In this document: positions 35,088 to 43,729 of the stretch, in pieces
Layout of the letters: each line of letters begins with the position of its first letter
How positions within the stretch are numbered: position 1 is the stretch's first letter
Origin: Rhodonellum psychrophilum GCM71 = DSM 17998
GTDB taxonomy: Bacteria > Bacteroidota > Bacteroidia > Cytophagales > Cyclobacteriaceae
Reading direction: 5' to 3'
NCBI RefSeq assembly: GCF_000381545.1
Contig: NZ_KB906674.1
Location: 89,814 to 153,813, forward strand
Length of the DNA stretch: 64,000 nucleotides
Position numbers and translations under genes: made by a program
The notes under the pieces: model-generated
Database searches by the model: none
Told to the model about the DNA's origin: nothing
What the model saw: only the letters and a program-made list of their open reading frames with translations

Positions 35088-35753
35088 TTAGAAAAAAACG
35101 TTAAGTCCTATCCCAAAGTGAGAATTCAAATTGAGGCTCAATTGATTTTCAGCCGCTATTTTTTCATCCCTTATTAAGTCAATGGTATTCTTTGAGGTGT
35201 ATCGGATCAGATTGGAATACACATCCAACCCAATGTTTTTGGTGATCAGGTATTGAAAACCCAGAATGCCGTTTAGTCTCACCGAATTGGATTTGATGGA
35301 ATTGAACTTCTCTCCGGCCTCATTTTTCCCGAAGGGCTTCTCCCAATCCCTTCCACCATTTGCTTCCATATAAAAAGAAATTTTGTCATTAAGGGGAACA
35401 TATTTCCTAACAAACAATCCGATACCGAAGGTATTGGTGATCAATTTGGTGGTTTCTGAGAAGGAATTGGAAAATCTTCCCCGACTTCTTCCATACATTC
35501 CCTCAATGCCAAGGGCAAGATTTTCGGAAACAAAATAGCCTACACCCGGTGATATCTCCATAGATGGAACCGATTCGACAATATCGGGTTGGTTTGGGTA
35601 ATCCGGAAGGGTGCTCATGATGTCTGTATTATTTCTTTCATAATTCAAACCAAATTTTCCGCGAAGCATCCAGGAGCCTTTTTCCATCTGCGCCATCCCG
35701 CTATAAGGAATGGCCATCATGATAATGAAGATGAACAAGAGTGATTTTTTCAT
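35088..35753 (-). CDS. Outer-membrane beta-barrel protein
   Basis: 221 residues with a signal peptide (MKKSLLFIFIIMMAIPYSGMAQ) and a barrel pattern starting KGSWMLRGKFGLNYE and with VGYFVSENLALGIEGMYG. It ends in the aromatic NVFF, an outer-membrane insertion signal. Clear similarity to the overlapping upstream gene in layout (KGxxxLGG, GYFVxxxxxLG). Function unknown. The start codon overlaps the upstream stop by four bases. Confidence 0.78.
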   Translation of the reverse strand: MKKSLLFIFIIMMAIPYSGMAQMEKGSWMLRGKFGLNYERNNTDIMSTLPDYPNQPDIVESVPSMEISPGVGYFVSENLALGIEGMYGRSRGRFSNSFSETTKLITNTFGIGLFVRKYVPLNDKISFYMEANGGRDWEKPFGKNEAGEKFNSIKSNSVRLNGILGFQYLITKNIGLDVYSNLIRYTSKNTIDLIRDEKIAAENQLSLNLNSHFGIGLNVFF

Positions 35754-36421
35754 TTTCGGTTCAAGAAGAAGTTGAAACCCAAGAAAACTGCGGAAGTATT
35801 GACGCCCATGTTGAAGAAGGTGCTGTTTCTTTTTTCCTCCACACCGGGAGTATTCTCGGCGGTGTTTCTAGACACCCCAAATCCTATGGGATTGACAGAG
35901 GCTTCCACCGAAATCCACTTGGTGGGAAAAAATGACAATCCCGCAAACAAAGTGTTGTTGAAACCCCTGAAGGAATTTGAATTCGTGAGTAGCCCCTGTT
36001 GGAACGCTATTGAATTCTCCTCTGTCCTCCAATCGACAGTGGACTGGAATTCGCCAAAAAAGGCCATTTTTTCGTGAATCGGAAAGTACCTCCTTGCAAA
36101 TATGCCCGTGCCCCAAGCTTCATTTTTAAAATCTGTGTTTGCTAAGTTTGGGCTGTTATAGCGGACTTCTCTGCTTCCATTGTTGAACCTGAAACTCATC
36201 CCAAGCACCCATTTATCGGTGACAAAGTACCCGAGACTTGGATTTGCGGAGAAGTTTCGCGAAGAATTTTGGAAGGAATTGGGGTCACCTGGTGAACTGG
36301 AGGACTCCCAGGTGTTGAAATTTACGGCACCACCCAATTGGAAATTCCCTTTCTGGAGTTGGGCAAAAGTGGTTTGGCTGGAAACAAGGGCCAAGAAAAG
36401 CAAGAGCAGGATTTGTTTCAT
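35750..36421 (-). CDS. Outer-membrane beta-barrel protein, paralogue of next gene
   Basis: 223 residues from ATG 36421; signal peptide QILLLLFLALVSSQTTFAQ. Mature start LQKGNFQLGGAVNF and LGYFVTDKWVLGMSFRF mirror the downstream barrel (MEKGSWMLRGKFGL and VGYFVSENLALGIEG). The two are thus tandem paralogues translated with an ATGA overlap. No enzymatic motif. The upstream extension to 36457 lacks a credible signal. Divergent from glyS with 146 bases between. Confidence 0.78.
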   Translation of the reverse strand: MKQILLLLFLALVSSQTTFAQLQKGNFQLGGAVNFNTWESSSSPGDPNSFQNSSRNFSANPSLGYFVTDKWVLGMSFRFNNGSREVRYNSPNLANTDFKNEAWGTGIFARRYFPIHEKMAFFGEFQSTVDWRTEENSIAFQQGLLTNSNSFRGFNNTLFAGLSFFPTKWISVEASVNPIGFGVSRNTAENTPGVEEKRNSTFFNMGVNTSAVFLGFNFFLNRK

Positions 36422-36529
36422 AAATGGATTTTTTGGTTTTAGAAGAGGATTAGGCAATCACATGGTTTTTTGAAACGAATGAATTAAAAATAAGTTCTGT
36501 TTTTTGCATCCTGAATTGCAGGCTTTTTC

Positions 36530-36562
36530 TTGGCATCATGTGAAATAGTTTCTTTAATTTTG
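36530..36562 (+). promoter_or_regulatory. Candidate glyS promoter
   Basis: TTG at 36530 and TAATTTTG at 36555-36562 (full TAnnTTTG box), 22 bases apart. The box ends five bases before the glyS ATG, so the transcript would start at or near the start codon. Confidence 0.5.
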
Positions 36563-36567
36563 CGCCC

Positions 36568-38034
36568 ATGGCAAAAAATGACACGACTGCGGAAAATACG
36601 CAACTGAAAGATATTATCGCCCATGCCAAAGAGTATGGTTTTGTGTACCCTTCCTCCGAGATTTATGACGGTTTGCAGGCCGTTTATGATTATGGCGCTT
36701 ATGGGGTAGAATTGAAAAATAACCTCAAGCGTCTGTGGTGGGAATCCATGACCCGCCTCCATGACAATATTGTGGGGATTGATGCAGCGATTTTTATGCA
36801 TCCCACCACCTGGAAAGCCTCTGGTCACGTCGACAGTTTCAATGACCCGATGGTCGACAATAAGGATAGCAAAAAACGGTACCGTGCCGATGTCCTCATT
36901 GAGGACAAAGCTGCCGGTTATGAGAAATCCGGGGATCTTGAAAGAGCCCAATCCTTGTTGGGAGCCATGGGGAAACTCTTGGAAGCGGAAGATTTGGCGG
37001 GCGTCCATGACCTGATCGTCAATGAGGGGATTGTTTGTCCGATCAGTGGCACGAGCAATTGGACAGAAGTGCGTCAATTCAACCTGATGTTTTCTACGCA
37101 GGTGGGTTCTGTGGCGGAGGATACCACCACGATTTATCTGAGACCGGAAACGGCGCAGGGGATTTTTGTCAATTTCCTCAATGTACAGAAAACCGCAAGG
37201 ATGAAAGTCCCTTTTGGCATCGCCCAGATTGGGAAGGCTTTCAGAAATGAAATCGTTGCCCGTCAGTTTATTTTCCGCATGCGGGAATTCGAACAAATGG
37301 AGATGCAGTTTTTTGTCCGACCAGGCACCGAAATGGACTGGTACAAAACCTGGGCAGCCACCCGTGTCAAATGGCACTTGGCTCTCGGGATCCCCGAGGA
37401 TAAAATCAGGAAGCACGACCACGAAAAACTCGCCCATTATGCCAATGCAGCGATGGACCTTGAATATGAATTCCCTTTTGGCTTCAAGGAAGTGGAAGGA
37501 ATACATTCCAGAACCGATTTTGACCTGAAGCAGCACCAAGAATTTTCAAGGAAGAAACAGCAGTATTTTGATCCAGAGATCAACCAGAATTATATCCCTT
37601 ATGTGATCGAGACTTCCATCGGTGCTGACAGATTGTTTTTGATGACTTTCTGCAATGCTTTTGTGGATGAGGAGGTGGATGGAAAGCAAAGGACTTATCT
37701 TAAATTTCATCCTGCCATTGCTCCCGTAAAAGCGGCCATTTTGCCTTTGGTGAAAAAAGATGGCTTGCCGGAAAAAGCAAGAGAAATCGTCGAAGCTTTG
37801 AAATACGATTTCAACATTATCTATGAGGAGGCCGCATCCATCGGAAAACGCTATACCCGTCAGGACTTGATCGGTACGCCATTCTGTATTGCAGTCGATC
37901 ACCAGACATTGGAAGACAATATGGTGACGATCCGCCACAGGGATACCACTGCTCAGGAAAGGGTTCCGATTTCGGAATTGCATGCCAGATTGAGCGAGGC
38001 GTGTAGCTTCAGAAGGATATTTGAGAAGATTTAA
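36568..38034 (+). CDS. glyS: Glycyl-tRNA synthetase (dimeric type)
   Basis: 488 residues, the single-chain alpha2 GlyRS rather than the tetrameric GlyQ/GlyS form. Class II landmarks: GFVYPSSEIYDGLQAVYDYG at the N terminus, motif 2 LRPETAQGIFVNF with FGIAQIGKAFRNEI and EMQFFVRPG, and the late PYVIETSIGADRLFL motif 3. The C-terminal anticodon domain begins near APVKAAILPL. It charges tRNA-Gly. Terminator at 38084. Confidence 0.96.
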   Translation: MAKNDTTAENTQLKDIIAHAKEYGFVYPSSEIYDGLQAVYDYGAYGVELKNNLKRLWWESMTRLHDNIVGIDAAIFMHPTTWKASGHVDSFNDPMVDNKDSKKRYRADVLIEDKAAGYEKSGDLERAQSLLGAMGKLLEAEDLAGVHDLIVNEGIVCPISGTSNWTEVRQFNLMFSTQVGSVAEDTTTIYLRPETAQGIFVNFLNVQKTARMKVPFGIAQIGKAFRNEIVARQFIFRMREFEQMEMQFFVRPGTEMDWYKTWAATRVKWHLALGIPEDKIRKHDHEKLAHYANAAMDLEYEFPFGFKEVEGIHSRTDFDLKQHQEFSRKKQQYFDPEINQNYIPYVIETSIGADRLFLMTFCNAFVDEEVDGKQRTYLKFHPAIAPVKAAILPLVKKDGLPEKAREIVEALKYDFNIIYEEAASIGKRYTRQDLIGTPFCIAVDHQTLEDNMVTIRHRDTTAQERVPISELHARLSEACSFRRIFEKI

Positions 38035-38083
38035 ATTGAGGAGATCGTCACATAAAACCAGTGCAAACCGGTTTCTTTAGCGC

Positions 38084-38128
38084 AAAACCCCTTGGATTCC
38101 TGAAATATGGATGCCAAGGGGTTTTTGT
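38084..38128 (+). terminator. glyS terminator
   Basis: AAAACCCCTTGG (38084-38095) pairs with CCAAGGGGTTTT (38114-38125), followed by TGTTTTT. Confidence 0.9.
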
Positions 38129-38261
38129 TTTTCCCCATTCCTTCCCCATTGTAGATGGAGAAAGGAGGGAAGTCATGCGCTCTGATGGGATTTTTGCATA
38201 AATTTGAGTGTCTTTCCACCCGTCCCAAAACAGAAGTCTTTCCATTTGGTTCTAAAAGAAT

Positions 38262-39725
38262 ATGAATAAAAAAGCCATCATCATCGGATCCGGGATAGCG
38301 GGAATTGCCGCTTCGATCAGATTATCCCTGAAAGGGTATCGGGTAGAAGTGTATGAAGCCAATGCCTATCCGGGCGGGAAATTGTCGGAAATAACCCTCC
38401 AAGGATATCGATTCGATGCCGGCCCTTCCCTTTTTACCTTGCCGGAGCAAGTAGATGACCTTTTTAGACTGGCGGGAAAGCAACCGCGGGAACATTTTGA
38501 TTACATCAGACTTCCAGTGGCCTGCCATTATTTTTGGGAGGATGGAAAACAGATCAAGGCCTATGCGGACATTGACCGCTTTGGGAAGGAAGTGGAAGCA
38601 AAATTGGGAGAACCTGCCGAAAATATCCGGAAGGCCTTAGAAAAGTCCGCCTACATCTATGATCGTCTTTCCCCACTTTTCATGCAAAGATCCCTGCACA
38701 AATTCGGGACCTGGACCAATAAAGACGCCATGAAATCCTACCTGAAAATGGGGAAATTGGGCATCTTCAGCACCATGAACCGGGCCAATGAGAAACAATT
38801 TGACCATCCCAAAATGGTGCAGCTTTTCAACAGATATGCCACCTACAATGGATCCAACCCCTATGAAACGCCTGCAACCCTGAATATCATCCCGCATCTG
38901 GAATTTAACATCGGGGCATTCTTTCCCAAAAAAGGGATGCACGACATTACCATGAGTCTGTATCGCCTTGCGGAAAGTCTCGGAGTCTCCTTTCACATGA
39001 ATGCCAGAGTAGAGGAAATTTTGGTACAGGAAAAAAGGGCCGTTGGGGTAATCGTCAATGGAACCAAACATTTTGCGGATTTGCTGGTCAACAATATGGA
39101 CATGGTCAATGCCTACAAGACTATCCTGAAAAAAGAAAAACAACCCAGACTGCTTTTGAATCAAACCAAATCCAGTTCTGCACTGATTTTTTATTGGGGA
39201 ATAAAGAAGGTCTTTCCGGAATTGGAATTGCACAATATCCTTTTCAGCGAAGATTACAAAACTGAATTTGAGCACATTTTCACCCACAAAACCATCAGTG
39301 AAGATCCCACGGTGTATATCAACATCACTTCGGTGCACAAGGCTGATGATGCGCCCAAGGACAGCATGAATTGGTTCACGATGATCAATGTGCCCAATAA
39401 TCAAGGACAGGATTGGGACGCCGTGATTCGGGAAGCAAGGAAAAATATCGTCAACAAAATCAACCGGATCCTCAAAACAGATATCGAAAGCCTGATCGAA
39501 GTAGAGGAGATCCTCGAGCCCCGGACGATCGAGAGCAAGACATCAAGCGCGAATGGTGCGCTTTACGGCAACAGTTCCAACAATCGGTTTGCGGCATTTA
39601 TGCGGCACGCCAATTTCTCCTCAGACATCAAGAATCTATATTTCTGTGGGGGAAGTGTGCATCCCGGCGGTGGAATCCCCCTTTGTTTGCTCTCAGCAAA
39701 AATCGTTTCAGAGATGATCGAGTGA
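38262..39725 (+). CDS. crtD: Carotenoid 3,4-desaturase, CrtD-type
   Basis: 487 residues, FAD-dependent phytoene-desaturase family. The dinucleotide fold begins IIGSGIAGIAASIRLS with YEANAYPGGK. The C-terminal FAD motif reads YFCGGSVHPGGGIPLCLLSAK. This 'SVHPGGGIPLCLL' form is what I associate with CrtD (1-hydroxycarotenoid 3,4-desaturase), whereas CrtI usually has THPGAGLPGVLSS. It would act on 1'-hydroxylated carotenoids. No other carotenoid gene is visible. The subtype is inferred from this motif, so it could still be a general phytoene desaturase. Confidence 0.82.
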   Translation: MNKKAIIIGSGIAGIAASIRLSLKGYRVEVYEANAYPGGKLSEITLQGYRFDAGPSLFTLPEQVDDLFRLAGKQPREHFDYIRLPVACHYFWEDGKQIKAYADIDRFGKEVEAKLGEPAENIRKALEKSAYIYDRLSPLFMQRSLHKFGTWTNKDAMKSYLKMGKLGIFSTMNRANEKQFDHPKMVQLFNRYATYNGSNPYETPATLNIIPHLEFNIGAFFPKKGMHDITMSLYRLAESLGVSFHMNARVEEILVQEKRAVGVIVNGTKHFADLLVNNMDMVNAYKTILKKEKQPRLLLNQTKSSSALIFYWGIKKVFPELELHNILFSEDYKTEFEHIFTHKTISEDPTVYINITSVHKADDAPKDSMNWFTMINVPNNQGQDWDAVIREARKNIVNKINRILKTDIESLIEVEEILEPRTIESKTSSANGALYGNSSNNRFAAFMRHANFSSDIKNLYFCGGSVHPGGGIPLCLLSAKIVSEMIE

Positions 39726-40235
39726 TCATTGGTTTTCCAAGTGCCGGACCATGGCTTCCTGAATCAAATCCGATTCGAAGCCCCTTCCGATCAAATATTG
39801 GAAAACCTTGTTCTTTTTTCTAAAAAGATCCTTTTCCGAGATGGAATCCCATTTTTTTTCGACCAGCTGGTCGAGGGTTTCCAGGTATTCATCCTCCTCG
39901 ATTTCTTTCAAACCGGATTTGATACAATTGGGGCTGATTTGGCGGAATTTCAATTCCTGAAGGATTTTATTTCTTCCCCATTTTTTCATTCTGAATTTTC
40001 CCCTAAAAAAAGACTGGGCAAAACGCTCCTCATTCAAAAAACCCTCCGTGATCATTTCCGCGATCAGATCCTCGGCAGGAGTGCCATAAACCCCTTTTTC
40101 ATGAAGTTTCTCCCGAACCTCCTTTTGACACCTTTCCTGATAGGCACAATAAGAGGCGATTTTTAGCTTCGCCTCTTCGAGAGACCAGTACTTTTTGGGT
40201 GCATCGGAGTCATAATCTTTTCTTGGGTAGGACAT
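39726..40235 (-). CDS. recX: RecX regulatory protein
   Basis: 169 residues composed of three-helix repeats, with YCAYQERCQKEVREKL at the first repeat, GFLNEERFAQSFFRGKFR (typical 'LNDERFA' motif) and LIGRGFESDLIQEAM at the end. RecX binds RecA and limits filament growth. recA is not in the window. Its stop codon is immediately next to that of crtD, so the two genes converge without any gap or terminator. Confidence 0.92.
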   Translation of the reverse strand: MSYPRKDYDSDAPKKYWSLEEAKLKIASYCAYQERCQKEVREKLHEKGVYGTPAEDLIAEMITEGFLNEERFAQSFFRGKFRMKKWGRNKILQELKFRQISPNCIKSGLKEIEEDEYLETLDQLVEKKWDSISEKDLFRKKNKVFQYLIGRGFESDLIQEAMVRHLENQ

Positions 40236-40308
40236 TTTGTGTAATTTTAGCCCAAAGTAACTTTATCAGTTATTTTAATCAAATCTATTCACCTAACCTT
40301 TAGCCATC

Positions 40309-41070
40309 ATGCGTAAAAATATTGTTGCCGGTAACTGGAAAATGAACCTGAATTTTGAAGAAGGCCAAAAGCTCACCTCCGAAATTGTCAATATGATCCG
40401 GGATGAAAACATCAAGGATGTTTCCGTTGTCCTCAATCCACCTTATGTTCACCTGCACCCTGTCAAGAAATTGATCGGCAATACAGCAGGATTGTTTTTG
40501 GGTGCCCAAAATTGCTCTGACAAAACTTCAGGTGCCTATACCGGAGAAATTTCCGCATCCATGTTGGCTTCTTTCGGATCCACTTTTGTGATCATCGGTC
40601 ACAGCGAAAGAAGGGAATATTTCAAGGAAGACAGTGCACTACTGACCGGAAAATTAACACAGGCATTGGAAAATGGCCTCACGCCTATTTTTTGCTGTGG
40701 TGAATCCTTGGATATCCGAGAGGCAGGAACGCATGAGGAATATGTGAAACAACAATTGACCGAAAGCCTTTTTGGATTGAGCGCAACTGATTTTGCAAAA
40801 ATCGTGATCGCTTATGAGCCCATTTGGGCGATCGGAACTGGTAAAACTGCAAGTTCAGATCAGGCACAGGAAATGCATGCGGCGATCAGAACACACCTTG
40901 CCTCCAAATACGGACAAGCGGCAGCCGACGAAATTTCAATCCTTTATGGTGGAAGTTGCAACCCGGGGAATGCAAAAGAGATTTTCTCAAAACCCGATGT
41001 GGATGGCGGATTGATCGGCGGAGCTTCGCTTAAATCCAGGGACTTCTTGGACATCATCAAATCCTTCTAA
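40309..41070 (+). CDS. tpiA: Triosephosphate isomerase
   Basis: Interconverts dihydroxyacetone phosphate and glyceraldehyde-3-phosphate. 253 residues. Active site: Lys in VAGNWKMN, His in IIGHSERR, Glu in AYEPIWAIGTG, and the phosphate loop YGGSCNPGN with GGLIGGASL. All are intact. The next gene, prmA, starts directly at the base after the stop, so the two are translationally coupled. Confidence 0.97.
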   Translation: MRKNIVAGNWKMNLNFEEGQKLTSEIVNMIRDENIKDVSVVLNPPYVHLHPVKKLIGNTAGLFLGAQNCSDKTSGAYTGEISASMLASFGSTFVIIGHSERREYFKEDSALLTGKLTQALENGLTPIFCCGESLDIREAGTHEEYVKQQLTESLFGLSATDFAKIVIAYEPIWAIGTGKTASSDQAQEMHAAIRTHLASKYGQAAADEISILYGGSCNPGNAKEIFSKPDVDGGLIGGASLKSRDFLDIIKSF

Positions 41071-41901
41071 ATGCAATACTTGGAATTTAAAATTTCCTGC
41101 TTGGAAGAATATCGGGAAATCCTGATTTCAGAATTGGCGGAAGTGGGCTTCGATTCCTTTCTGGAGACTGACGAAGGGATCGATGCCTATATCGCCGAAG
41201 ACCTTTTTGATCGGGAGGCTTATCAAGCCGTCATCGACCAATATGTCGAAGCCGCATCCATCCTCGTGAAGGAAGGCATGATGGCCAAAGTCAACTGGAA
41301 TGAGGAATGGGAAAAGCATTATGATCCCATTTCCATTGGAGACGAAGTGTATGTGAGGGCATCCTTTCATGCGCCCAAAATAGGTGTGAAGCACGAAATT
41401 GTCATCAATCCCAAGATGTCTTTTGGTACAGGACACCATGCCACCACTTATCTGATGCTTTCGCATCAATTGAACGTGGATCATCAGGGAAAGCGGGTCA
41501 TTGATATCGGTTCTGGTACGGGTATTTTGGCCATCATGGCCTTTAAGCTTGGTGCGGAGCAAATCGAGGCTTTTGATATCGATGATTGGTGTGTGGACAA
41601 CGGGAATGAAAACTTTGAACTGAATGACATGCACTCCGTGAAAATGGGTCTTGGTACCATTCGTGAAGTCAATCCACAAGGCCAATTCGACATTGTTTTG
41701 GCCAATATCAACAAAAATGTACTCTTGGATGAAATGGAGGTGTACGGGACTTTGGTCAAATCCAAAGGGAAGCTCCTTTTGAGCGGATTTTATGAACATG
41801 ATATCGTGGACATTGAAAACGCCGCGGCAAAATATGGTTTGGATCTCCAAGCAAAAAAAACAAAAGATACTTGGGCTTCTTTGATATTTGAAAAACGATG
41901 A
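41071..41901 (+). CDS. prmA: Ribosomal protein L11 methyltransferase
   Basis: 276 residues. An N-terminal substrate-recognition domain is followed by WNEEWEKHYDP, the INPKMSFGTGHHATT motif typical of PrmA, the SAM-binding VIDIGSGTGILAI and the NPPF-like VLANINKNVL. It trimethylates lysines and the N terminus of L11. It starts immediately after the tpiA stop and overlaps the following small gene by four bases, giving a three-gene operon. Confidence 0.95.
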   Translation: MQYLEFKISCLEEYREILISELAEVGFDSFLETDEGIDAYIAEDLFDREAYQAVIDQYVEAASILVKEGMMAKVNWNEEWEKHYDPISIGDEVYVRASFHAPKIGVKHEIVINPKMSFGTGHHATTYLMLSHQLNVDHQGKRVIDIGSGTGILAIMAFKLGAEQIEAFDIDDWCVDNGNENFELNDMHSVKMGLGTIREVNPQGQFDIVLANINKNVLLDEMEVYGTLVKSKGKLLLSGFYEHDIVDIENAAAKYGLDLQAKKTKDTWASLIFEKR

Positions 41902-42086
41902 CGGAATTAATTGTCTACGCGGTACTTTTTCTCCTCTTGATGGCGCATTCGCTGCTTGCGGGAAACATGTATAGGGCGGTCCATAAGGATGAATCCCTGA
42001 CGGTCAATGAAAAGAATGAATGGAAGTTGAGGGCTTTGATTTTCCCTGCCTATTATTGGAGGAAATACAAGAAGAACGCGTCCTGA
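41898..42086 (+). CDS. Small single-helix membrane protein
   Basis: 62 residues: one N-terminal hydrophobic helix (LIVYAVLFLLLMAHSLLAG) followed by a polar basic tail (ALIFPAYYWRKYKKNAS). Start overlaps the prmA stop by four bases (ATGA), so it is likely translated with it. No function recognised. The coupling and clean reading frame support it being real. Confidence 0.6.
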   Translation: MTELIVYAVLFLLLMAHSLLAGNMYRAVHKDESLTVNEKNEWKLRALIFPAYYWRKYKKNAS

Positions 42087-42179
42087 TGATTGGAAGCCAA
42101 TCCATTAAAGGTGAAATTTCTTTGATGATTTGGGTCCAAAAATTTTGCTGAAGGTTCGATCCGGAAAACGGTTTCAACC

Positions 42180-42229
42180 AAAAAAAGCTCGGTATTCAAG
42201 GTTTTAACCGCGAAAACTGAGCTTTTTTT
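42180..42229 (+). terminator. Terminator of the tpiA-prmA operon
   Basis: AAAAAAGCTC (42181-42190) pairs with GAGCTTTTTT (42219-42228) around a loop that itself contains GTTTT/AAAAC. A T-run closes it. Confidence 0.75.
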
Positions 42230-42249
42230 GTCTATAGAGAGCCATTTGT

Positions 42250-42362
42250 TCGGCTATTTTTGACTTCACCTTATTGATATCGGGATTTATTTTCCCAATA
42301 GCCTGATTTTCTTTCAGTTTCAATTCCATTTGGAAACCTGATTTATATTTCCGGTTAAAATT
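42250..42362 (+). repeat. Dispersed intergenic repeat, copy C (partial)
   Basis: Shares the right-hand blocks of the repeat: TTTTTGACTTCACC, TTCCCAATAGCCTGATTTTC, CAGTTTCAATTCCATTTGGAAACC and ATATTTCCGGTT. The left part (ACCCGTT...CCAATTCCATT) is missing or replaced by the operon terminator. Confidence 0.65.
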
Positions 42363-42494
42363 AGAATTACCAGAAACTTTTATTTTCGTCCTCTGCTCTT
42401 GGGCCATCCATGGAATTGGGATGGGTGTCAATGCGGTCATTTTTCTTTTGGATTCAGAAAATAGATATTTGGAGCCAAGCACTTTTTTCCTCGT

Positions 42495-43607
42495 CTAAAA
42501 AATCTCTCCGTGTGTTCTCTTCATGATTTGGTGGGCGATAAAGGGGGAACTTTTGATCATGCCCACAGAAAATTCCGATACGATTTTGGAGCCGAATAAT
42601 TGTTGGACTTTTCGACCCAGCCAAAGCCGATTTTTGAAATGGGAGTTCCACTCGGTTTCGTATTGGGTTTCGATGGCTTTTCGGTTTTCGTTTCGGAGAA
42701 TGGCTTCGGCGGCGAGTTTTCCGGTGTGGATGGCGATGGCCATGCCGTTCCCGCACAAGGGGGTGATCAATCCTGCTGCATCCCCGACCATCAGCAGATG
42801 GTTTTCCACAGGATTTTTTGGTGAAAAATTCACTTCGTTGATGACCTCGGGTTTTTCGAAAAGAAAGTCACTGTTTTCAAAAATTGACTTGAGGTGCGGA
42901 TTTTTGAAAAGGATGGCTTTTTCCATCTCCTGGATACTTCCATGTTCCTTGAGCTGGTCTTTGGAACCCAAATAGCAAAGATTGAAAATGCCATTTTCGA
43001 TTTGATTGATGCCACAATAGCCATTTTCGAAATTGTGGAGGGCCACCATGTCGTGTTCGTGATCGGTTTTGATGTGGTATTTAACACCGATGAAGGGTGA
43101 CCGCGTTCGTATGAATTCCCGATCGAGCGACTTGTCCATTTTGGATCGTTTTCCAAATGCTCCGATGACATGTTTGCAGACCAAAGTATTTCCATCACTT
43201 AGGCTCAAGGTAAATCCATCTTCCGCTTTCGAATAATTGATGTCCTCCACTTGGGTCTGCAATAAGAAATCGGCGCCCATGGCCTTTGCCTTTTTGTAAA
43301 GGAAGAGATCCAGTTGATATCTGCTGATGCCAAAGCCACCGAGATCCAATTTCATTTCGGCAAGGTTGCCCTTGATGGAAGTCAACCTGAATTTATGGAT
43401 TTCGGATGGGCCAAATTCCGAGGGGAACAAGTTTTCTTTCAACAAAAATTCCCGGACTTCATTGGAAATATATTCTCCGCAAACGCGGTGAAAAGGATAG
43501 CCCTTCTTTTCGATCAAGAGTACACGTCTATTGTTTTTGGCGAGTTGGTGCGCAGCGATCAGCCCTCCAAGTCCTCCTCCAATGATGATAATGTCGTATG
43601 CCTGCAT
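42495..43607 (-). CDS. FAD-dependent oxidoreductase, geranylgeranyl reductase family
   Basis: 370 residues. FAD motif IIGGGLGGLIAAHQLAKNNRRVLLIEK with YPFHRVCGEYIS, and the distal GDAAGLITPLCGNGMAIAIHTGKLAAE motif. This belongs to the group containing geranylgeranyl reductases, halogenases and FixC-like proteins. It may hydrogenate or hydroxylate a lipid or polyketide. In several Bacteroidota a gene like this sits beside a type III polyketide synthase, but none is nearby here. Substrate unknown. Divergent from the metalloprotease gene. Confidence 0.85.
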   Translation of the reverse strand: MQAYDIIIIGGGLGGLIAAHQLAKNNRRVLLIEKKGYPFHRVCGEYISNEVREFLLKENLFPSEFGPSEIHKFRLTSIKGNLAEMKLDLGGFGISRYQLDLFLYKKAKAMGADFLLQTQVEDINYSKAEDGFTLSLSDGNTLVCKHVIGAFGKRSKMDKSLDREFIRTRSPFIGVKYHIKTDHEHDMVALHNFENGYCGINQIENGIFNLCYLGSKDQLKEHGSIQEMEKAILFKNPHLKSIFENSDFLFEKPEVINEVNFSPKNPVENHLLMVGDAAGLITPLCGNGMAIAIHTGKLAAEAILRNENRKAIETQYETEWNSHFKNRLWLGRKVQQLFGSKIVSEFSVGMIKSSPFIAHQIMKRTHGEIF

Positions 43608-43729
43608 GAGTTGTATCCGCCTTTTATTTTAGATGAGCACCGTTTATCAAAATTCATCCTTTTGGATTAATAAAACCTCTGAAATCTGGGTTAATTTCAA
43701 AGATTAACAAAATGTCAACCAATTTAATT

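Noticed and set aside
36484-37539. 351-codon minus-strand open frame
   Set aside because: Fully antisense to glyS, which has all GlyRS motifs; it arises from codon bias on the opposite strand.
42204-42482. 92-codon minus-strand open frame
   Set aside because: It runs through the operon terminator and repeat copy C, and the equivalent reading in the other repeat copies is broken by stops.
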